The notes beneath the pieces are model-generated. The model saw only the letters and a program-made list of their open reading frames with translations. It did no database searches and was not told where the DNA came from. This document shows, piece by piece, positions 56,691 to 64,000 of a stretch of DNA of 64,000 nt (positions are counted from its first letter, which is position 1; each line of letters starts with the position of its first letter). The stretch is taken from assembly GCA_023213315.1 (NCBI GenBank), contig JAKCPI010006237.1:32608-96607 (forward strand), written 5' to 3'. The stretch is from Euborellia annulipes. Its lineage: Eukaryota; Arthropoda; Insecta; Dermaptera; Anisolabididae. A program made the position numbers and the translations under genes.

Positions 56691-59110
56691 ATTTTTTTAT
56701 ATATAATTTAAAAATGTATACTAGATGAGAAGTCAGTTTATGTGCTCGGTTTGGAATTTTATTTAATTTTTTTCGAGATAAGCTTTTGAAGGTTTCTCTT
56801 TATTTTATTTGTTGAATAACAAATAAGTATTATTTATTCCTTTTTTAAGTATGAAAATTCATATTTGTTATTTGTAAAATAAAACATTCACCCCATCTGT
56901 TTAATAATAGAAAATAATTAGAATAAATTTATGGTTTTTGTTATATTTATTAGTTTAATATCTCTTTATCTATATATTGCCAAAAGCAAGTTCTTGTTTA
57001 TATATATATAGAAGGCATCTGCTTGGTAAGAATTCTGCGCACGTTTTTAAGTCCAAAGAAAAACGACAGCACCTCCCCAACTCCTATAAAAAACACTGTG
57101 CTAGTTTCAAACGACCCTTACCTCCGATCTAGGAGAATCGTGAATTGCACCAACACCAAAAGGGCCCAAGTTGCTCGGCAAAGGGTGGAGGGAGATTCCC
57201 CTATCCTGGTCCCCTCCTCCCTGGACCAGGTTATTGGCAAAGCCACTTAACGTCGGCGAGTGGAATGCAATAAGTGTGTGGGATCTGCCCTGTTAACTTG
57301 ACTTTCTTCTCCAAATAAACGCTTTACCTCCTGCCAAACATCTTAGGCACTCTCGCTCTATCTCCCCCCACCCCACATCACTCTTGCAAGACTATCCTTC
57401 CCAAAATAAGGTTTGATTAGATTAGTTCGATTTGTTTCGTTTTTTTTTTTTATACATTTAATATTTTATTTAGTTGTAGCTTGTTATTTAAAAGGGATAA
57501 TTAAAAAAATTGTAGGCTAATAATATATTTTGATCGAGTAGATGAAGAATATTAAACTAAAAAATATTTATATTATTAAACAACAAATATTTAAAAATTT
57601 AGAAGAGGGTGAATTTTTTCTATTCGCAAAATCAGCTCTTCCAGAGGAATACGAGTAAGCTACCTATACTCAGGAATATTTTGAATTAAAATCATGTAAG
57701 CATATATTTTTATTATAATTTTAATCCAGGCTGATCATATATGAGTAGCAGATATTTCCAGAGTAGCCTACTATTGCGTCCAAGCTGCACACCGTCCTTG
57801 GAGGTGTGATTATTGTTCATAAGTTTAATTTATTAGTTCTTAACAAATATACATGGTTTGTAAAAATATATATAGATCTAATAAAGGTACATCATTTTGC
57901 TTTCTTGTTTTTTAAATATTATATTTGAGGTTGAAATAAATTGTTTAATTCAGTTATCAGCTGTTCCGATTCTTCGAAAATTAAGGTCACGAAAAATTGT
58001 CAAAACTCAACTTCGCCATCTTACCCGAATTTCGACTATATACTGTATTGAATGTAATATTAAATAAAATTGAAAATAATATTTTTTGAGTAGCTGGGTA
58101 AGAAGTTGATATTTATAAAATATAAAAATCTTCTATTTTTGTCATAAAATTGGAATATAGATTTTCACATAAAAAAAAGAGGATTAAAATATAAAATCCA
58201 ATTTTATTTTTCTCGTGATCTTCCATTGTTCCAAGATAGAAACCCTCACTCCAAGTACAACCCCATCAAGAGACGCCTACACAATTCTAAAGGGCCTCTG
58301 GGAGGGGGGTATCGAGGACTAATTTATAAACATGGGCATTAGTAAGAGTCTGGGGTCGTAAAAGATAATTTGAAATTGCTACAGCGAAGCGGCAATGGCG
58401 GCGGCAAGTTAATGCAATCTTGGGACTAGCTGGGGATCGAGATTTACAATACATGCATTTTTTACAGCGACATATATAAAATATAAATATTTACTATGTG
58501 AAAGGAACGAACTCTCGCTTGGCTCTTTTTTTATGTTTCGACTATTTAGTCATTAACAATATATATGAGAATTGAGAACAACCATAAAGTTCTATTTATC
58601 CATATTTTAAAGGAATAACCAAGTATATAAATATAAAATTTTGTTCCTCTCCCCTCTTGGATTTGTAGGGATCGGATCGGCAAATTTAATTTTAAAGAGA
58701 TGCGACCGAGAGAGGAAATCAGATGAGGGAACGAAAAAGACTGGCATAAAGAAAGTAGAAGAAATAACAGGTAACTCGTGGTCGCCATTCAGGTTTTCAC
58801 AAGAGTGAGTGAGCAATTGAATGACTAGTAAAAAATGTTAAAATATCCAAATGTTTAAATAATTTTAAAAAATTGAATTTTCATCATTGCAATTTTAGAA
58901 AAAAAAAAAGTAGAATTACTAATTTCAATAAAATTTTGTGATTATGATACGTAGGCTAGTCAATCATAGGTGATAAATTCTTCAAAATTTCAGAAATATG
59001 AATTTCAATTAATAAAAAAATCAAAGGAAATTGGTTGAAAACAAATTTCAGGCATCGTTTCGTTACCGGTACGAATATTTTGACTTTATTAAAAAGAACT
59101 AACACCAAAA
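56691..59110. other. Mostly featureless; uncertain frame at 57023-57250
   Basis: A GC-richer block (57010-57390) has a + strand frame of about 75 codons ending TAA at 57250, without ATG start and without recognised domain; an exon or retroelement fragment is possible. GGTAACTCGTGGTCGC at 58772 is a dispersed motif. Confidence 0.3.
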
Positions 59111-59342
59111 CAAGGGCGGATACAAGGGAAAGGGGGTAAAGGGGATAATTACCCCCCAGATTTGAGTAAAATATGTTTTTTGGGAATTAAATTTTATTTT
59201 TACTTCTGGAAAACAAATACAGAATGCAGCTTTAAATTAGGCCTACCGAAAGATAGAAAAAAATTGTGTGCTCTGTGACCAGTCACACCAGAACTCCCCC
59301 CCCCCCCCCCCCCCCCGAGTAACTCTCCTGGATACGTTCTTG
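59111..59342. mobile_element. Short C-run hAT-type MITE (232 bp)
   Basis: It is flanked by perfect 8-bp duplications CACCAAAA, starts CAAGGGCGGATACAAG and ends after a long C run with GGATACGTTCTTG. Shares its interior with the 26.2-kb element. Confidence 0.8.
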
Positions 59343-59444
59343 CACCAAAAAAAATAAAAAACTTTGAATGAAATTAAGAAATTTTTCAAAAAATAGAAAA
59401 ACCTAGCGATTCAAAATTTTATTTGCTTTTATTCTTCCAAAAAG

Positions 59445-59612
59445 CCCTTGATCCGTGGCTCAGAGAGAAGACACTAACTCTCTGGCGCCGGGGACCCGGG
59501 TTCGCCTCCCGTCCCAGGCGAGAAAAATTTATTTCATTTGATTTAACTACAAATCATTTGAAATAAATAGGGATAGGGTCTAAATGGCCTTAGATGCCGA
59601 AAAAGACCTTAA
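59445..59612 (+). mobile_element. Second tRNA-derived SINE type
   Basis: CCGTGGCTCAGAGAG (box A-like) and GGGTTCGCCTCCC (box B) form a tRNA-like head; the tail GGCCTTAGATGCCGAAAAAG plus poly-A resembles the 3' end of the main SINE. Immediately followed by a family A copy. Confidence 0.6.
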
Positions 59613-60880
59613 AAAAAAATCTGGTGTGACTGGCGCACAGCACACAACTTTCTCTTACCTTCGGTAATCGAAAGTTGTGTACTGTGCTTGTCACACCAGA
59701 TTTTTTGTGTCGACATGTATTTAGTTTCCGACAGTAGGGTACAATTGAATTCAAGATGTAAAATTTATAAGTATGGGAAAATATTTATATTTTGATACCA
59801 TGGCAACCATTTCTCCTATCTTTTCTATGGAGTACAAGAGTAAAGTGGTCTTCAGAAGATTTCAATCACAAAATGAGAATATACATTTTATAGAGAATCT
59901 AAAAAATAATTGATTTTTGAATTTTAAAAAAAATCGTTGGAGCAAATTTTGAGAAAATCGAAAAAAACTGAAAAAAGTGAATCAGTAAAGTGCTAGTAGG
60001 CCTACTTTTTGGTCGATTTTGTTCAAAAGCTTTGTGTCACGTCCCATGGGGGTGCCTAACTTAAATATAAAATTTCAACTTCTAGCTCTTTTCGTTCTTG
60101 AGATATTTTGTTCACAGACACACAGACACACACACAGACACACACAGACACACACACACACACAGACAGACCATGTCGCGAAAACCACTTTTTTGGATTC
60201 AGGGGACCTCAAAACGTGAAGATCCATCAAAATCTCGACATCGAATTTTTGACATGAATCCAATATGTACTTTCTCTATATATATATATATATTACATAC
60301 TAGTCGCAAAGCCCGCCTTCGGCGGGCTTCCGCCTAGCCAGGGGGCTACGCCCCTGGACCCCTGCTCGCCTTCGGCGAGCAAGTTTATTCCCGATTTGGG
60401 ATATTTCTTGTTGCAATGCAAGTGTTAAGATGTTAAGGAAGGATCTTATATTCAAGCGAGGCGAGGGTACCTATTGGGAACAGCACAAAAGGGTCTGTTT
60501 ATGACTGTTTAAAGGGTCAGTCACCTCTCTTCGTTTTTCAACTGCTGCGTAGCCCCCACCCCCAGCCCATAGTCAGGTAGGAAGCTGGTTCACACAGCAT
60601 AAAGGACGCTCTCTAATTTCTAGCCAACTTGTTGATTTTGTGTTCCCATATTGAAGAAATTTGATTATAATTAATTTTCCAAAACATTTAAGAGATTCAA
60701 ATTATTACTACGTTACTCCCAGAGCCATGTATTATAGGTGTACTTAATTTCAAATGGATTCATTGAAAATTGTGGATTTCTATAGAACATATACATACAT
60801 ATTTACATACATACATACATTTTTCCCATTTCATTTTTATATATATAGATATACATAGGTAAGAGAAAGTAAAAATTCTT
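59613..60880 (+). repeat. Family A repeat, full length, interrupted in its 3' hairpin
   Basis: The complete 5' hairpin and interior run to the TATATATA loop of the terminal hairpin, where a GC-hairpin element of ~550 bp is inserted. GGTAAGAGAAAGTAAAAA follows at the far side. Confidence 0.8.
60297..60850 (+). mobile_element. GC-hairpin element (~550 bp), unclassified
   Basis: It starts ACTAGTCGCAAAGCCCGCC and contains three strong hairpins (GCCCGCCTTCGGCGGGC; CCAGGGGGCTACGCCCCTGG; GCTCGCCTTCGGCGAGC). It ends in a (CATA)n tract and TTTTTATATATATAGAT. Insertion in a TATATA loop suggests target preference. No coding capacity. Confidence 0.6.
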
Positions 60881-61010
60881 CAAAAAAAAAGAATAATGGC
60901 GTCACTACTCAAAATATTGTTTTTTACCGAGAAGTAAAACAATCTGGCATGGGCTTTATAGTAAAAATTCTCCTCAAGTGGTGTCGCTGAAGTTGGTTTA
61001 TTAAAGAGAA

Positions 61011-61701
61011 AAAAAATCTGGTGTGACTGGCGCACAGCACACAACTTTCTCTAACCTTCGGTAATCGAAAGTTGTGTTCTGTGCTTGTCACACCAGATTT
61101 TTTGTGTCGACATGTATTTAGTTTCCGACAGTACGGTACGTTCGATTTTCAAGATGTAAAATTTACAAGTATGGGAAAATATTTATATTTTGTAACCATG
61201 GCAACCATTTCTCCTATCTTTTCTATGGAGTACAGGAGTAAAGTGGTCTTCAGAAGATTTCAATCACAAAATAAGAATATACATTTTAAAGAGAATCTAA
61301 AAAATAATTGATTTTTGAATTTAAAAAAAAAATCGTTGGAGCAAATTTAGAGAAAATCGAAAAAAACTGAAAAAGTGCATCAGTAAAGTACTAGTACTCT
61401 TTGGTCGATTTTGTTCAAAAGCTTCGTGTCACGTCCCATGGGGGTGCCTAACTTAAATATAAAATTTCAACCTCCTAGCTCTTTTTGTTCTTGAGATATT
61501 TTGTTCACAGACACACACACAGACAGACACACACACAGACAGACACACAGACAGACCATGTCGCGAAAACCACTTTTTTGGATTCAGGGGACCTCAAAAC
61601 GTGAAGATCCATCAAAATCTCGACATCGAATTTTTGACATGAATCCAATACTTTCTCTCTATATATATTAACATATATATAGAGGTAAGAGAAAGTAAAA
61701 A
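61011..61701 (+). repeat. Family A repeat, full length, best preserved
   Basis: The 5' hairpin (61011-61103) pairs AAAAAATCTGGTGTGAC with GTCACACCAGATTTTTT and GCACAGCACACAACTTTC with GAAAGTTGTGTTCTGTGC. The terminal hairpin pairs TACTTTCTC with GAGAAAGTA. In between lie a (CA)n/GACA tract and the CATGTCGCGAAAACCAC block. Confidence 0.85.
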
Positions 61702-61752
61702 CGCTATATTTTCAGCAATTGTTTTTAATTCGTTAGCAAGGCAATTTTTCCA

Positions 61753-61787
61753 GATATTTCGGAGACCTATCGGCACTCCTTCCTCAG
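61753..61787 (-). ncRNA. Candidate small hammerhead ribozyme, ATAT variant
   Basis: On the - strand: CTGAGGA, one A, stem II GGAG/CTCC, then GAAATATC. Here the residual stem III is A-T and T-A (ATAT) instead of ACGT, a compensated change. Stem I pairs TCCA with TGGA. It is not in an obvious foldback. Confidence 0.4.
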
Positions 61788-62538
61788 TGGATTTCCTCTC
61801 AATTCACCACATTACGACCCTTATAATTCAAACGCTTGGAAGCGACATGTTATTTGACTAGCAATTATTAATCATTTGTAGTAAAAATTTTCGATATTCC
61901 TGGCATAAAACAGAGGACAATTACACTGTGAGACAAAATGAAACTTTTTTTTAGGCCCCGAGATAATTCCTTCAGATTCTTAAGTAAAATGACCTCCTGA
62001 ATCCAAATATGACCTCCGTTTTCCCCTATCACGTACCGTCTTCGAGGGAGAGCCCCCTACTTATTTCCACCCCTTTTTGTTAATTATAGGGCCATGAATC
62101 AAATTTGGAGGGATGAAAAGGAATATTTAAGCCTTAACATTTCTTCAGAAGGTCTAGAGGAGTGAAAAGTTAAAAACATTAACATTTGGATCCAAGGCGG
62201 GAATGTGGGGGAGAATTTTGTCCCTTAAAATGCAAAAAAATCATTATAAATGATTGATTTTTTCTGATATTTTCTCAATTTTTTCACTGATTTTCTACAT
62301 ATTCCAGCTGACAAACCCACCTCACCCTTCCTTAAACATCCATCAACTAAAAAATCATTGTGTGGTTTTATGAAACCACGATGCAAGTGAAACTTTTTTT
62401 TCGGATCGTAGGCGTTTAACTGAAAATTTTCAGAAAATTATTCGATTAAGAGTATTAAAATAGCGTTTTTAATCTTAACAAAGTCTACAGCCACTTCTCA
62501 TCACTAATAAATTCACTATAAACATTTAATTAACTTAC
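61788..62538. other. No gene seen
   Basis: AT-rich with a few GC-richer patches (62030-62090). It would form the first intron of the - strand gene whose 5' exon lies to the right. Confidence 0.35.
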
Positions 62539-62695
62539 CAAGAGCCTTTTTTTTCCTTTCCCTACAAGCACGAACTCTCTCGGCAATCTGTCTCTTGCGG
62601 CGTAAAATTAATTCATCGTCGGAAATTTCCGCACTATTCTTGTTCGTTTCCTCGTCGACCGGTTTATTTGACTCACTAGCTGTATTGTTGTCCAT
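62539..62695 (-). CDS. Probable 5' coding exon, basic-region protein
   Basis: ATG at 62695 opens 52 codons plus one base and ends at a consensus donor (TTG|GTAAGT). The peptide has an acidic/polar first half and a strongly basic end containing RRKRQIAERVRACRERKKK, which resembles a bZIP basic region or a basic repeat but lacks the full N-x7-R signature. A CACGTG E-box lies ~40 bp upstream. Downstream exons would lie further left and were not found, so the gene is partial and its function unknown. It could also be a random frame. Confidence 0.45.
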
Positions 62696-62818
62696 CACGA
62701 TCAAGTGAACAACAACATTTACATCAATACACGTGTACTATACTAATATTACTATTATTTGTTTACTCACATATAAATAATTTTCAAAAATGTAAATATA
62801 AAAGTTTCAATTTAAAAA

Positions 62819-62900
62819 ATAAATCCAATTATATTAAGAAATATAATAAATCCAATTATATTAAGAAATATAATAAATCCAATTATATTAAGAAATATTT
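62819..62900 (+). repeat. 27-bp minisatellite, three units
   Basis: The unit AAATCCAATTATATTAAG plus AAATATAAT is repeated three times with almost no change. Confidence 0.85.
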
Positions 62901-63068
62901 TTTGCATAAATAAAACTTGAAAATATTTCTTAATTCAATATTTTAAAAATTACATTCTATCAATTTAAAAAATTTCTTTTTAAAATCTGAAATCTATTTG
63001 ACTTGACTTAACATATATTTCCTACAATTTAATATATCTCACTATTATCAGGATTAGGTAGAGCAGGT

Positions 63069-63823
63069 ATAAATTTTATTAAAATCGAGTGAAAGATAAA
63101 TTTTAGTGGGGGGGACGTCCCCCCTGGTAGCGCCAATAGAACTTTCTGAAGTCTGGAATATCATTTTTCAATTAATTAGATCATAGAGAATGGTCATTTT
63201 AAATTTTATTAAAATCGAGTGAAAGATAAATTTTAGTGGGGGGGACGTCCCCCCAAAAGAACTTTCTGAAGTCTGGAATATCATTTTTCAATTAATTAGA
63301 TCATAGAGAATGGTCATTTTAAATTTTATTAAAATCGAGTGAAAGATAAATTTTAGTGGGGGGGACGTCCCCCCAAAAGAACTTTCTGAAGTCTGGAATA
63401 TCATTTTTCAATTAATTAGATCATAGAGAATGGTCATTTTAAATTTTATTAAAATCGAGTGAAAGATAAATTTTAGTGGGGGGGACGTCCCCCCAAAAGA
63501 ACTTTCTGAAGTCTGGAATATCATTTTTCAATTAATTAGATCATAGAGAATGGTCATTTTAAATTTTATTAAAATCGAGTGAAAGATAAATTTTAGTGGG
63601 GGGACGTCCCCCCAAAAGAACTTTCTGAAGTCTGGAATATCATTTTTCAATTAATTAGATCATAGAGAATGGTCATTTTAAATTTTATTAAAATCGAGTG
63701 AAAGATAAATTTTAGTGGGGGGACGTCCCCCCAAAAGAACTTTCTGAAGTCTGGAATATCATTTTTCAATTAATTAGATCATAGAGAAGCGTCATTTTAA
63801 ATTTTATTAAAATATATTGTGAT
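63069..63823 (+). repeat. ~120-bp tandem satellite array
   Basis: Six units repeat with periods 130, 120, 120, 120, 119 and 119 bp, ending in a partial seventh. Each holds a GGGGGGACGTCCCCCC palindrome and AGAACTTTCTGAAGTCTGG. The first unit alone has TGGTAGCGCC after the palindrome. The last two are one G shorter. Confidence 0.95.
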
Positions 63824-63873
63824 TAAATAAGTATAAATGCCGTAGCGTAGTAAAAAAAAACCTGGTGTGAGTC

Positions 63874-63904
63874 GCCATGACGTCACAATTAGTGACGTCA
63901 TGGC
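63874..63904. promoter_or_regulatory. Palindrome with two CRE-like sites
   Basis: GCCATGACGTCAC and GTGACGTCATGGC are perfect 13-bp inverted arms around AATTA; each contains TGACGTCA, the full CREB/ATF site. Further CGTCATGGC and TACGTCAC follow at 63911 and 63924. Function not shown. Confidence 0.4.
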
Positions 63905-64000
63905 TTGTAGCGTCATGGCTTTTTACGTCACCTCGTTACAAAACGACATGCTGATAGAAGAACCAAAAAATTCGTACCGATATAATAAAAGTTTCACTTT

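Noticed and set aside
60075..60263. Frame with a (VC)n repeat as a secreted Cys-rich peptide
   Set aside because: Encoded by the CA microsatellite of family A; recurs in other copies with stops.
60301..60385. Bacterial contamination suggested by REP-like hairpins
   Set aside because: Embedded in a family A copy with matching flanks on both sides and repeated elsewhere in the window.
63069..63823. CRISPR-like array
   Set aside because: Units are ~120 bp near-identical throughout with no unique spacers; it is a satellite in a eukaryotic genome.

Overview
The window looks like a piece of an AT-rich arthropod (probably insect) nuclear genome. The evidence is spliced genes with GT-AG introns, cytochrome P450s of the CYP6/CYP3-clan type, arthropod-style TATA plus TCAGT initiator promoters, and a dense load of eukaryotic mobile elements (hAT, PIF/Harbinger, pogo, tRNA-derived SINEs, LINE remnants, foldback repeats). 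The species cannot be fixed from the sequence; a hemimetabolous insect is a guess.

The only clearly functional genes are four tandem P450 genes on the + strand at 37845-39741, 40270-42665, 44336-48765 and 51190-53854. Each has three exons with the same junctions: a phase-1 intron inside the glutamate codon of the ExxR motif, and one inside the last glycine codon of the heme-binding signature. Exon lengths define two pairs (genes 1/2, 520 aa; genes 3/4, 514 aa). All four share one core promoter layout and a 25-nt leader. Genes 2-4 carry an out-of-frame upstream ATG that gene 1 has lost. All four lack the usual acidic residue before the I-helix threonine, and genes 2-4 have His in place of the heme-motif Arg. 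The likely role is microsomal monooxygenation of lipophilic compounds; substrates are unknown.

From 1 to 37 kb the window is essentially repeats. The most abundant is an unclassified ~0.7-kb family ('family A') with a long hairpin at its 5' end and a second hairpin at its 3' end, about 16 complete or partial copies. Others are a ~0.4-kb TTAA-bounded family ('family C'), a tRNA-derived SINE, eight hAT-type elements with perfect 8-bp target duplications, a deleted Harbinger with a transposase fragment, a pogo-like element with a decayed zinc finger, a LINE reverse-transcriptase remnant, and a ~0.95-kb segmental duplication (about 12 kb and 31 kb).

Several foldback elements contain motifs matching the small hammerhead ribozyme variants known from Penelope-like retroelements (CTGANGA, stem II, GAAACGTC with almost no stem III). 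The best is at 13275-13323.

From 54 to 64 kb there is a near-perfect 1-kb palindrome carrying two opposed tRNA-like Pol III units, more family A copies, one probable 5' coding exon on the - strand with a good splice donor (62539-62695), a ~120-bp satellite array, and a paired CRE-like palindrome near the right edge.
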